From: Phaeodactylum tricornutum CCAP 1055/1
Lineage: Eukaryota > Bacillariophyta > Bacillariophyceae > Surirellales > Neidiaceae
NCBI RefSeq assembly: GCF_000150955.2
Contig: NC_011675.1
Coordinates: 821,150-885,149 of the forward strand
Direction: 5' to 3'
Length of the DNA stretch: 64,000 bases
Under the pieces are notes generated by a model. It was given only the letters and a program-made list of their open reading frames with translations. It was not told where the DNA came from and made no database searches. Positions within the stretch are counted from its first letter, which is position 1, and each line of letters opens with the position of its first letter. Below, in pieces: positions 50,180 to 60,109 of this stretch. Position numbers and translations under genes: made by a program.

Positions 50180-53116
50180 ATGGGTCTCCTTAAAGTCGGC
50201 GTTCCCAAATCCTGGGACGATTCGAAGAAAGATCTCGATTACATTCGCAAGGCTGGTGTTCGGCAATTCGTTTCTACCTATAATCGTGTGAAGGACTTTA
50301 AAGGCGATGAACTCTTGTGGGGAGATGAAATAGAGTACGGTATCTTTCACATGGATCACAATGCTAAGAAAGTGCGCTTGTCGTTGCGAGCCAAAGAAGT
50401 AAGTATTGACGAATGTGGACCGGAATTTTTCAGTGTGGCAGATCAACGAGCAAAGCTCTAATTCTTCCTTTGGCCTGCTGCACAGATCATGGACGAACTG
50501 AATCGCAAAGAGACCCTTCATTCCCAAATCGTGGAAGGCTGCAACTGGGTACCAGAATACGGAGCGTGGATGGTGGAGGCCACACCCGACCGTCCTTACA
50601 CGGGTTACACGACCGATCTACTACGAGTCGAACGTAACATGCGGCTCCGCCGCAAGCGTATGCTCACGGTATTGTCGGAAGAGGAAGTGGCTCCAACGAT
50701 CAGCTCATTTTTCATGCTCGGCGCGCAAGGGGATGACGGGACGATCCCCTCTACAACCGTCGGCGGACCTGTCACCGAAAGTGAGTATATCAGTGACGGG
50801 ATAATTAATCCTCACCCGCGTTTCGGAACGCTGACGGCCAATATTCGCCAACGCCGCGGTTCCAAAGTCAACATACGAGTGCCGCTATTTCGGGATACCC
50901 GCACACCAGAATACATTGATTTTGAGCCACCCAAGGGCAGCGTCGATGGCTGCTGTGGTAGTGACAGCCAGCAGCTGTGGCGGTACGGCAAAGGAGATGT
51001 GTCTATGGAAAAGCACGGAATGAACTACGTTATTGTGGGTTGCTCTAAATCCTCCACGGACGAAGAGTTTGATGATCACGCGATAGATCAAGGTGCTACC
51101 TTGCAAAAATGGTTGGTTGACGTAAATTGTGCGGGCTGCAAAGGTTTGTTTTATCGTCGTGCACCTAACGAGATTGTGCCGGATTCGGACTGGCCTCGCA
51201 ATGGTGATATTGTAGTTGGCTTGGAACTTCAGGAACCAGCTGGATGGGTGCGCTTGCAGAACGGCTACTATCTACCCATGCATAGTGACGATGGGGAAGT
51301 AGCCTTTTTGCACAAGGTTTCCTCGCGAACGCAGCCTTCCAATTCGGAGTTGAAGCGCATCGGATCCAATACACCCTTGTTTCGTGGGGCAGTTGAGAAA
51401 ACGGATGTCTCATCTTTGTTGAACGGAAGGATTGAACTTTCACCCGAATCCGCCACAGCCACCGCAACATTAACCAAGGAAATTCCCGAAGAAATGCGAA
51501 GTGACGAAACGTGCCGGGCTTCTATTCATATGGACGCGATGGCCTTTGGGATGGGCTGCTGCTGTCTCCAAATTACTTTCCAGGCCAAGGATATTGAAGA
51601 AAGCCGATTCATATATGATCAGCTTGCAGTTATGGCGCCCATTATGATGGCGCTGACGGCTTCGACTCCGATCCTGAAGGGTCGCTTGGCGGATACGGAT
51701 GCCCGGTGGGGCATCATCAGCGAAAGTGTCGATTGCAGGACACTGGCGGAACGCGGCCGAGAGGATCCTGATGCTCCGTACGAAGATTACAATCGTAAGG
51801 GCCAGAGACGAATTTACAAGAGCCGGTACGATTCTATCAGCACCTACATTTACCAGGGCGTTTTGTCGTTGAAGGACGAAAAAAGTACTGGGCTAGCCAA
51901 TCGTGTGTTGAATATTTACAACGACATTCCGGTCCCTATTGACGAAGACAGCTATAAGCAACTTCGTGATGCTGGTATTGATCCAGCGTTGGCGCAGCAC
52001 GTTGCACATCTCTTTATTCGTGACCCACTCGTAGTCTTCAATGGCGCGGTCGAGGAGGTGGACGACGATACTCAGACCGAGCATTGGGAAAGCATTCAGA
52101 GTACCAATTGGTGAGTTGACTTCCCGTGATTTCAGAGGAATATATGCAGTGAAATATCTTACACATCTCGCAACAGGCAAAGTGTCCGGTGGAAGCCTCC
52201 GCCGCCACGCAACAGTCCTAATGACCCCCATATTGGCTGGCGTACCGAATTTCGTAGTATGGAATTGCAGTTGACGGATTTTGAAAATGCTGCATTCACG
52301 GCGTTTATTGTGCTCTTAACCCGGGTTATTTTGACGTTTGATCTGAACCTATACATTCCGATGAGCAGAGTTGATGCAAATATGCAACGAGCGCATAGTA
52401 GGAATTCAGCTGCCAAGGGAAAGTTTTTCTTTCGGCGTCACATGGCGCCCTTGCAGGAAGGTGATGATGGATATGGCGTCAAGTTTACTTCCATGTTCGC
52501 TCAAGCAAAGCGAGGAGACGACCCTCTAATGAGTCCTATACAGGACGTCAACGGTCATGTAGGCGTCGAAGAAGTGGATGACGTCGTAAGTGACCAACGC
52601 CGCAAGTCCCCTTATGCTCCCGGAAGTTCTGAAGAAAATTCGTTTGAAGAAATGACGATGAACGAAATTATGAATGGCAAGGGAGATCACTTTCCTGGTC
52701 TGATTGTGCTGATTCTGGCGTATTTGGATCACATCAACTGCGATAAGGTCACGCTCAAGCGCTTAGAAAACTATCTGACGTTTATTGCCAAGCGCGCAAC
52801 GGGTGAACTCGTCACACCTGCGACCTGGATGAGGAATTTTGTCCGGAATCATCCTGCATACGAACAAGATTCGATTCTATCAGATGAAATCGCCTACGAC
52901 CTCATGATTGCCTGCCGTGACATCGGCCAAGGGAAATTGCACGTTCCCGAATTATTGGGAGACAACATTATTGATCCAATTACAAGTGAAGGTGCTTACG
53001 ATGTCAAACTTGACTCGAAGCGCGTCCAAAACGATCGCATTCTTGATTTATTGCGACAATACACGAAGCGCAAATCCTTTTCGGCGCATGGCGCGATGAA
53101 TGTCGGTGACGCGTGA
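50180..53116 (+). CDS. GCLC: Glutamate-cysteine ligase catalytic subunit with domain insertion, three exons
   Basis: Rate-limiting first enzyme of glutathione synthesis; joins Glu and Cys with ATP. Exons 50180-50398, 50486-52110 and 52177-53116 (87- and 66-nt introns) give 927 aa. The start MGLLKVGVPKSW matches the MGLL start of animal and fungal GCLs. Conserved blocks are LLWGDEIEYGIF, WVPEYGAWMVEATPDRPY, HPRFGTLTANIRQRRG, MDAMAFGMGCCCLQITFQA, ARWGIISESVD, HVAHLFIRDPL, IQSTNWQSVRWKPPPP, and ELQLTDFENAAF. Compared with human GCLC (637 aa), about 195 residues are inserted between EYIDFE and IHMDAM (nt about 50932-51522). The insert contains CAGC (C288, C291) and GWVRLQNGYYLPM. An alternative in-frame Met at 50042 would add 46 residues with a hydrophobic stretch. 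Confidence 0.93.
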
Positions 53117-53311
53117 GAGACAATTGTATGATGATGTTGTGCGTCTTTTCTGTAGTGGGCTGATTTTTGAGTCCGATCAGTTTCACTACACTCCACCGCT
53201 ATTATCGAAGAATTTTGGTTGCAGCGCAGTGGACCTAAACTAGAATATGTTTTCAATTGTCATTTAACACGCAATGCCACTTAACTTCAATTTTTCATTA
53301 AGCAGCAATGA

Positions 53312-54706
53312 TTAGACCCGACTTTTGGTGGTTGCAGTATTATTACGATGGTGAATAGGTAAAACGGGTCTTCGCCGCGTTTTGCGTGTCCGGGTCTCGG
53401 GTGAGCTGTACATAACGGTGGCCGTGACCACCAGGCTCGCGCCGACGAGAAAGGATACGGACGGATGAAAGTCGAACAGGAACGCCGACACGATGCAGCT
53501 CACGACGATACTAAAGCTGGTAGCAAAGACTTTGAGTACGTTGTCGGCGTACTTGACGACGGTAGCCACGATGAGGCCGCCGACGGCTTGGACCGTGACG
53601 ACGGTCCACACGAGAGTGTTGTAGCCGCCCCAGAAACCTTGCGTCCGAATGGCCTCGGCATCCTTGACGTAAACCGTCAAGTACGCAATTACGATGGAGG
53701 ACAATCCCATTTGGACGTTGCGGATCCAGAGAGACGTCCGGGATCCTTTAAGGATTTTTTCAAAGTAGACGCCAGAAAAGCCTGAGGTACATGCCGCGCA
53801 CAGTACGGCCACGAGTCCCACCCAACGCGTGTGGGCCGCCGCGGTTCCATTAGTATCATCGACAGCGTCAGTCGCGGCCTTGCTGTCTTGTTCCGAATGT
53901 TGGTCACCGCTGCCGGAAAGCTGAACGATAGCAACTCCAATCGTAAGAACAACCAGCGACAACCACTTCATGGTGGAGAACTTGCGTTGCAAGAGAAGCG
54001 CACTGAAGAGAGCCGTGGTAAGAATTTTGAGTTGGTAGCACACTTGGTACGTAGCCGCGTCCAAGTTCGTCAGCGCCAGATATAGTAGATTATTCTGTAC
54101 GGTATACAGCAAGGAGGGCACGGTCAGTTTGAGCAGTTCCAAAGGGGATCCGATGGTGTGAGTGTAGAGTTCGTGCAGCACCCCCGATTTAGTCTGGACG
54201 GCAATGACACCGACACAAATAACGAGTTTCATAACTTCCATAAGAAAGACCGCAGTGGATGCCAAGTAGAGCGGTTGAGTATCGTCATGTTGGGTGCGGG
54301 AGTAGCGCATGAGTAGGACGAGCCCTACCATTTGGGCGACGAGGAGAAAGAGCGCGGCGTACTTGATGACGCGGTCGCGGGGATTTTCTTCCGATCGGGA
54401 TTTGGTCGTATCCGACGTCCGCGATTTGCGCTTGGCGCCGCTCGCGAGCATACTCGACGAACCCCCGCTACCGTCCGCGGAGGATCGTTTGACGCGGCGT
54501 TTGGTGGACCCGCTGTCGTCTTGACTCGGATGACCCGTGGGAATCAAGAGACTCTGTGCTTCGGCGTTGCTGGTACTCTCACTGTTGTCGTTGTTGTTGT
54601 TGTTGTTGGTCCCGTCCGTACCCGCGTGGTTAACGGTGAGTTCCACATTATGGTGTTCGTGATCCTGACCATGAATGCCGTCGTTGGTGTCGGTCGATTG
54701 CATCAT
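53312..54706 (-). CDS. SLC35A-type nucleotide-sugar transporter
   Basis: A Golgi/ER multi-pass antiporter of nucleotide sugars for lumenal NMP. 464 aa, single exon, with about ten membrane segments. Characteristic sites are VPSLLYTVQNNLLYLALTNLD, YQVCYQLKILTTALFSALLL, and the family's QRKFSTMKWLSLVVLTIGVAIVQL block, followed by GFSGVYFEKILKG and the IRNVQMGLSSIV region. Near the C-terminus is the conserved GGLIVATVVKYADNVLKVFA pattern, typical of the UDP-galactose, UDP-GlcNAc and CMP-sialic acid branch (SLC35A). The substrate cannot be told. The cytosolic N-terminus is unusually long (about 110 residues), with His-, Asn- and Ser-rich stretches and basic patches; the C-terminus is basic. Confidence 0.92.
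   Translation of the reverse strand: MMQSTDTNDGIHGQDHEHHNVELTVNHAGTDGTNNNNNNDNSESTSNAEAQSLLIPTGHPSQDDSGSTKRRVKRSSADGSGGSSSMLASGAKRKSRTSDTTKSRSEENPRDRVIKYAALFLLVAQMVGLVLLMRYSRTQHDDTQPLYLASTAVFLMEVMKLVICVGVIAVQTKSGVLHELYTHTIGSPLELLKLTVPSLLYTVQNNLLYLALTNLDAATYQVCYQLKILTTALFSALLLQRKFSTMKWLSLVVLTIGVAIVQLSGSGDQHSEQDSKAATDAVDDTNGTAAAHTRWVGLVAVLCAACTSGFSGVYFEKILKGSRTSLWIRNVQMGLSSIVIAYLTVYVKDAEAIRTQGFWGGYNTLVWTVVTVQAVGGLIVATVVKYADNVLKVFATSFSIVVSCIVSAFLFDFHPSVSFLVGASLVVTATVMYSSPETRTRKTRRRPVLPIHHRNNTATTKSRV
54590..54607 (-). repeat. GTT x6 trinucleotide tract (poly-Asn)
   Basis: Six perfect copies, read on the minus strand as AAC codons in the N-terminus of the nucleotide-sugar transporter. Confidence 0.85.
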
Positions 54707-55137
54707 TGTGGACGGCGGAGTGTTTGGTACCGTCTGTTGGTTTTCGTTTATGTATTCAGGAATGAGGATCGATGCGTGGTGCGCGAATTCCAGCTCGAAT
54801 TGACCGTGATGAAGTATATATTACACAGTAATCACAGTAAGGAGACTGTCTGGAGCACCCGAGAGGAATAGGAGAGCGATTTGCGAAAAGCTTGTGGTAG
54901 GCCATGGCATGTTGCATTGCATTACATTCCATTCCAGTTCGTAGAGTTCATCATCCCGGGCCAGAAACGAACGACTCACGGTCTTACAACGCGATATCGT
55001 TCGAAAGGTACGGAACGGTGAAAGTCATTGTCGGCAATGACTTCGTTGATTTGTTTGAATTTAAATACATTCGAGTTTTGATTGTAAGTCGATTTTCTTC
55101 CTTGAGTCACGGACGGTTTCCAGTTGGCTAGTCTTGC
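54707..55137. other. Divergent intergenic region (SLC35 / PUS3)
   Basis: Head-to-head promoter region. No motif recognised. Confidence 0.45.
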
Positions 55138-57192
55138 ATGAGTCTGGCCGCTTGTCCTACCAACGACGTCGCCCCAAACATATTATTTGATAATTACAGT
55201 GAACAACATCGAGAAAGGAAAACCATTTTGGTTTCTAACTCGCAATTGACTGACTGTGAACGCAAGATTGAAGGAGTGTGCCAACAGTTTTTTTTTGGTC
55301 GTTCTCTTGACCTAGCCACTGCTCTTGCTACTGCTCCAGCTGTTGCTGTTGTGTCCAAGCGCTGTTCTCGTCACGTCATTACCATTGTTCGACAAGCGTG
55401 TTTGAGAAAAATGAACATGCCGCCGTCGCCCAGCAACCCGACCGCATCCGCGCAAAAGGTGCTGATAGCTTGCAACCTCCTTAAATCCAATTCCAAGCGC
55501 GACCGTCGACGCCCGCCGCGAGCCATTGACATCCTCCAGTACCTTTTGGAACACGACCAGATTCAACCCGACGACGTCGAAAAGGCGTACCGAGACATTC
55601 AAAGTGACGACGCTGACTATCACCGACGCGAAGAGCCTACGCCACCACCAGTGTCGGCCCTCGCATCCATCGACGCTTCATCGGACAATACCGTCGCCTG
55701 GGACCAAGCGCATAATTGTCGCCGTCGACACGTGGCCTTACGGATCTACTACGACGGTCAGAAGTATTCCGGACTGGCCGAAAGCGTCGGCAGTGATCAC
55801 GACGCCTCGGTCGAAAAAGCCCTCTTCCGGGCCCTCCGCACGTCCCGCCTCGTCGAATCCCGCGCTTCCTCGGGATACTCACGTTGCGGGCGTACCGACA
55901 AGGGTGTCAGCGCCGCCGGACAAGTCGTGGCTCTAAGGCTCAAGAGCGCGTACGCGCTGGACGCCTCCTGGGACGCTGCGGGACAGGATCTGGTTGCCGA
56001 AAACGAACTACCCAAAAACGCATACACTCCGTTGTCGGTATACGTCACTCCACGACCGCGATCTACCAAAAAACAACGCAAAAAGCACACTGTAGACGTT
56101 CAAAACAGCCAAAATGGCAACCAGCAGACTGATCCTCCCCTTCGCCAACAACGGGCACTGCGCGAACACGCGTACGACAAAATTCTGAACAACTTGTTGC
56201 CCGATGACATTCGGGTCCTGGGTTGGATACCAGTATCCGACGACTTTTCGGCACGCTTTTCCGCCACTTCGCGGACCTACCGGTACTTTTTCCGCCGCCG
56301 TCGGACTTTGGATGTCGAAGCTATGCGCCAAGGCCTCCATCGGATGCAAGGGACACACGACTTTCGCAATTTCTGCAAAATGGATGTCGAAAAGGTCTAC
56401 AACTTTGAACGCCGAATCGATAAGGCTGAAATAGTCAATATGGAGCGAGACACCGGCGTCTCCTACTTTTTAATTGTCGGCCAGGCATTCTTGTGGCATC
56501 AAATTCGTTACATGGCGAGTATTTTGTTCGCCATCGGTCAAGGCTTGGAAACGCCTGAGTTGGTCACGGCCATGCTGGATATCGCGCAGAATCCGGGTAA
56601 GCCAGCCTATCCTTTGGCGGATGAGCAACCGCTAGTGCTGCACGATTGTGGCTATCCCCGTCTGCGCATGGGATACGCGGTGGAGAATCTGTGGCACATC
56701 TTTACCCACCAAGAGTCGCAGTGGGAAGCGCATATTTTGGCGGAGGCCCAAATCAGAAGCAATTTGGAAAGTTTGAAAACGATGAACGTGGCAGTGTCAA
56801 ATCTAAAAGAGTTTGTCGTCGGGAAATTGAAAGAGCAGCAAGTCCAAACCAGCTTATCTTTGGAGGAGTACGTGGACACGGCGATAGCCACACTTTGGAA
56901 TACTGTCGACGACAGTACCTCCTCTGCGAATGTGACGTGGGGCAAGGCATTGATGTGGATGGAAAGTGTGTTGGGATTGGTAGCAGAGCCCCCCAGTCTG
57001 CACTCGCCGGTGCACGTGCCGATCCTCCGTCGAGGCCGGGGCACTACTTACGAAGAAAAACTGGCCTCGCTGCAGAATTCCGCCAGAAGATGCCAGCGAT
57101 ACAATGAAAATATTGTGAAAAAGCGCAAAAGCAAAGAAGAAGACGCCGCGTTTTACAGACATATGACGAGCCAAGGCGGCTCGGCGGATTAG
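55138..57192 (+). CDS. PUS3: tRNA pseudouridine synthase PUS3 (TruA/Deg1 family)
   Basis: Makes pseudouridine at tRNA positions 38/39. 684 aa from the first ATG. The catalytic core is clear: VALRIYYDGQKYSGLAES, SSGYSRCGRTDKGVSAAGQV with catalytic D254, FSARFSATSRTYRYFF, MQGTHDFRNFCKMDVEKV (a PUS3-type block), and VGQAFLWHQIRYMASILFAIGQG. PUS3/Deg1 form is suggested by CGRTDKGVSA plus the FRNFCK block. The N-terminal 170 residues before the core are not conserved-looking, so the true start could be an internal Met (for example MNMPPSP at about residue 91). A C-terminal extension carries a coiled, charged end. The stop lies 8 bp from the stop of the NDUFAF5 gene. Confidence 0.9.
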   Translation: MSLAACPTNDVAPNILFDNYSEQHRERKTILVSNSQLTDCERKIEGVCQQFFFGRSLDLATALATAPAVAVVSKRCSRHVITIVRQACLRKMNMPPSPSNPTASAQKVLIACNLLKSNSKRDRRRPPRAIDILQYLLEHDQIQPDDVEKAYRDIQSDDADYHRREEPTPPPVSALASIDASSDNTVAWDQAHNCRRRHVALRIYYDGQKYSGLAESVGSDHDASVEKALFRALRTSRLVESRASSGYSRCGRTDKGVSAAGQVVALRLKSAYALDASWDAAGQDLVAENELPKNAYTPLSVYVTPRPRSTKKQRKKHTVDVQNSQNGNQQTDPPLRQQRALREHAYDKILNNLLPDDIRVLGWIPVSDDFSARFSATSRTYRYFFRRRRTLDVEAMRQGLHRMQGTHDFRNFCKMDVEKVYNFERRIDKAEIVNMERDTGVSYFLIVGQAFLWHQIRYMASILFAIGQGLETPELVTAMLDIAQNPGKPAYPLADEQPLVLHDCGYPRLRMGYAVENLWHIFTHQESQWEAHILAEAQIRSNLESLKTMNVAVSNLKEFVVGKLKEQQVQTSLSLEEYVDTAIATLWNTVDDSTSSANVTWGKALMWMESVLGLVAEPPSLHSPVHVPILRRGRGTTYEEKLASLQNSARRCQRYNENIVKKRKSKEEDAAFYRHMTSQGGSAD

Positions 57193-57200
57193 ATGCTACC

Positions 57201-58355
57201 TTAAGGATTTGTCTGGTGTTTTTCAACAATGTCGCCCACTTTGTGAGTAGCAGTACCCCGTTCCAGCGGTGCCGGCTGAGATACGTGAGGTGTCCATCCA
57301 ATGGCGTAGATCACTTGAACCGATGCCTCCACTGCTGGCTCCCCTCCGTCGTCATGTCCTTCTAAAGGAAACATTTCGTCGTAGAGACATGCCGTTGCTA
57401 AAAACGTATCCAGTCCAATACGTTCTCTTCGTTTAATACAAGCATTGCTCTCCCCCATACGTTGCAAGTGCTCCATCAGGACGGCTGCGTTGGGAAACGC
57501 GATCTTCATGGAATCCACGTCGATTGTGGGCAACGCAAAGCCTGCACGTTGTAAAAGAGCGCCCACGTCCGAAAGCTCTACAAATGGTCCGACGTGCGGA
57601 CTGACTCCGCCTTCGCGCTCGATCTCTGCCATCACCATTGCAGCTCGCAGCTCGGGTAACGTAGTACCACCAATCATGGCAAACATAAAGCAGCCATCCG
57701 GTTTCAACACCCTCCGAATTTCTTTGAAAAGTTTCGGTAATTGATTGACCCAATGCATCGACGTTGAGCTAATAACTAGATCGAAAGTCCCATCCGGAAA
57801 CGGCAAAATGGCTTCTTCGTCCAATTCCAGACGGTAAGAATCGCAGCGTTCACTGCCGGGCACGAGGAGATCGGCATCGCGGTACAACATTTCCCCAGCG
57901 GAATCCAGTTGAACTAATTTCCTGACGCCACCCACGCCCCCTTCACCTTGAAGGGCCTCATCGGCACAGATTGCTTTGTAAACATAACCAGGACCGGATC
58001 CCACGTCGAGCGCTAGCGGAAATCCCTCGTCGCGCTTAATGTCGTCTAGGCGATCAATCAAGCGCGAGGCGATTTCTTCCCGAACGTAGTCGTAGTTTGC
58101 GGCATCATCCGACGCATTTCGCCAAGATTGCTGCATCCGGGCTGCATTATTACGCTGTAGTCGCTTGAAACCACGGTCAAACGCATGCGTGGCGCTGGCT
58201 TCGGCGTTCTGGCTACCGTCGCGAGGAACACCGCTGCTACGGCGCCTCGAGATGACAAAGGCACTGGCAGGGGTGGAGAGCAGCAAATCAGCAGAAACAG
58301 CGGCCTTCGATCGATTCCGTATCAGCAAATTTCGAGCTAAAGAAACGAGCGACAT
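57201..58355 (-). CDS. NDUFAF5: NDUFAF5-like mitochondrial methyltransferase-fold assembly factor
   Basis: In animals NDUFAF5 hydroxylates an Arg of complex I subunit NDUFS7 during early assembly. 384 aa. Family marks are FDRGFKRLQRNNAA (56-72), SAM motif I LALDVGSGPGYV (about 114-125), LELDEEAILPFPDGTFDLVISSTSMHWVNQLP, and EIRRVLKPDGCFMFAMIGGTTLPELR, then SPHVGPFVELSDVGALLQRAGF. The N-terminus is basic and Ser/Ala-rich (LARNLLIRNRSKAAVS), a mitochondrial presequence. It includes a TPASAFV stretch that looks like the plastid ASAFAP motif, but there is no signal peptide before it, so mitochondrial targeting is favoured. Confidence 0.9.
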   Translation of the reverse strand: MSLVSLARNLLIRNRSKAAVSADLLLSTPASAFVISRRRSSGVPRDGSQNAEASATHAFDRGFKRLQRNNAARMQQSWRNASDDAANYDYVREEIASRLIDRLDDIKRDEGFPLALDVGSGPGYVYKAICADEALQGEGGVGGVRKLVQLDSAGEMLYRDADLLVPGSERCDSYRLELDEEAILPFPDGTFDLVISSTSMHWVNQLPKLFKEIRRVLKPDGCFMFAMIGGTTLPELRAAMVMAEIEREGGVSPHVGPFVELSDVGALLQRAGFALPTIDVDSMKIAFPNAAVLMEHLQRMGESNACIKRRERIGLDTFLATACLYDEMFPLEGHDDGGEPAVEASVQVIYAIGWTPHVSQPAPLERGTATHKVGDIVEKHQTNP

Positions 58356-58801
58356 GGTCAGAAAGCAGGAAGGCTCTGAATCTAGGGAGAATTTTTGTAA
58401 GGACTAGAATTGAGTCCGCAGGACTCCCTAATCTTACAGCGTGCGCTATCATGCTTGTACAATCAAACCATCGCGACGACAAAGAGAAAGTCGACTATTC
58501 CGAGAGCGAGAGTTAGTGTAAGGAACCAGGAGCTGTGAATACAGGAACACAGAGACATAATGTTCTCCGATTTCTGCCTGGTATGGTGGTAGGATCGTGT
58601 CTGATGGACATATAAAATGTCTGTCATTTTCCAGCAACCTAACGTTATCTCCGTGGCCGTGGATTTCTTGATGTGAGACATCAGTTGTGGATGCTTCATT
58701 CCATAGGCAACGTAGAATACCAATTCTCAGGAACTGCATATCAAAACAGATGTATGCTTTTGACACGGTAACATAGTACGGATGTTCAGAGTTGTGCTAG
58801 A
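58356..58801. other. Divergent intergenic region (NDUFAF5 / TruC-like)
   Basis: No gene or motif recognised. Confidence 0.45.
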
Positions 58802-59737
58802 ATGGCGCTGATCGCAACAAACGTGTACACAAAAGCAACTGGAACCATGCAACCTACCAATAGACCAAATATATCTATTGGAATGCTGGAGATCATCTGT
58901 TGGGCTGCCGCCGCCACAACCGCCGCGGCACTATTAGTTTGCGGAGCCACTTCTTGCGCTTCTCGCGCAAGCTTTGGTGCATTACATACATCCACTATTG
59001 CAAACGCATTATCAATCCAGTGGCAAGGCGGCAATCACGTGGAACCAACATTTATTCACGGAAACGTAACCATACTAGCGCGGACGGATCGGTACGTGGT
59101 AGTGGCAAAGCCTCCCACTGTGGTATGCCACCATTCGGAGTGGACGGGTTCCCGTTCCGATCCTTTCCAGATCCCCATGCTCCAGCGCACACGGGAAGCA
59201 ATGGGTGGCAATTGCGTCAATCTCGTGCACCGACTCAATTGGGGTTGTAGTGGCTGTTTGCTCCTGACCTACGCCGCGGATACCGCTGATGCTGAAATCT
59301 ACATACCGAACACCACGGCAACTCTGATAGCTTCCATGAAAGAGACTGCGAGTTTAAAGACATATTTGGCTTTAGTGCGAGGCGAAGGTTTACTACAAGG
59401 ACGGGATTTCAAACAGGAGGGTTGGTTCAAGGTAGATCGACCAATCAAAAACGAAAAGGGTATTTTAAACAATGCTACAACTTGGTTCCGCTTCGTGGCG
59501 GGCCAAGATAACGATAGTGGTAGAATCAATCAGCCACGGGCGTCGCTTGTGCTCGCAAGACCAGAAACGGGACGGTGGCACCAAATTCGCCGACACTTGA
59601 ACGGTCTGTCTCATCCTATTTTGGGCGACACTTCGCACGGCAACAGTCATGTCAATCGAGAGTGGCGAGATCTCCGGGGCATGCCTGCCCAGCGGACTTG
59701 CCTGCATCTTGCTCGTTTGCAGCTTGGACCAAATTAA
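58802..59737 (+). CDS. Degenerate RluA/TruC-like pseudouridine synthase (catalytic Asp replaced)
   Basis: A 311-aa product whose body follows TruC-type RNA pseudouridine synthases: DRYVVVAKPPTVVCHHS, VNLVHRLNWGCSGCLLL, KTYLALVRG, and RPETGRWHQIRRHLNGLSHPILGDTSHGN. The nucleophile of all known members is the Asp in HRLDxxxSG; here it is Asn146 (codon 59237-59239). The frame stops at TAA (59735-59737), yet the next 58 codons in the same frame look like the family's C-terminal part (see the remnant entry). The first 75 residues include an Ala-rich hydrophobic segment, possibly a targeting or membrane sequence. Most likely it is a decaying gene or an RNA-binding pseudoenzyme. Confidence 0.8.
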   Translation: MALIATNVYTKATGTMQPTNRPNISIGMLEIICWAAAATTAAALLVCGATSCASRASFGALHTSTIANALSIQWQGGNHVEPTFIHGNVTILARTDRYVVVAKPPTVVCHHSEWTGSRSDPFQIPMLQRTREAMGGNCVNLVHRLNWGCSGCLLLTYAADTADAEIYIPNTTATLIASMKETASLKTYLALVRGEGLLQGRDFKQEGWFKVDRPIKNEKGILNNATTWFRFVAGQDNDSGRINQPRASLVLARPETGRWHQIRRHLNGLSHPILGDTSHGNSHVNREWRDLRGMPAQRTCLHLARLQLGPN

Positions 59738-59914
59738 GTCTCTCCGAATGGAATAGATGTCACGTGTCCGCTCGAGTGGGACATGCTCCACATGCTCAAA
59801 GAACACTTGCCCAATGTCTTGGAACGAGCGCTGCCGATCCTTCGACAGGAAGGTATCGAACTGGAATCAAGTGGTCCATTGACGATCTTACCATTCAAAT
59901 TGAAGCTAATGTGA
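59738..59914 (+). pseudogene. C-terminal remnant of the TruC-like gene behind an in-frame stop
   Basis: Fifty-eight codons in phase with the upstream gene after its TAA and before a TGA. The pattern PNGIDVTCPLEWDMLHMLKEH matches the position and style of the C-terminal segment after the second motif in TruC proteins. No GT-AG intron that would remove the stop without cutting conserved sequence is apparent. Confidence 0.6.
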
Positions 59915-60109
59915 AAATACATAATGTGAGTTAATTCAGTTGATACAACGTAAAAGATTGTACTAATCACGATACATAATTTCGCTGTGAGAGATGGTTG
60001 AAAGAGTACATATTATCTTACTGTTAATTTAAATAAAAGTCCAATGTAAAAAGAATAAAGTCATATATGGGTTCCCAGTGAGACATTGCAGAAAACACTG
60101 ATCGGTTTC

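Noticed and set aside
57201-58355. Plastid targeting of the NDUFAF5-like protein on account of ASAFV
   Set aside because: No signal peptide precedes the motif and the N-terminus is a typical mitochondrial presequence.
59575-59934. 119-codon frame overlapping the end of the TruC-like gene
   Set aside because: It is in a different frame from the gene; the family-like tail is in the gene's own frame (59738-59914).
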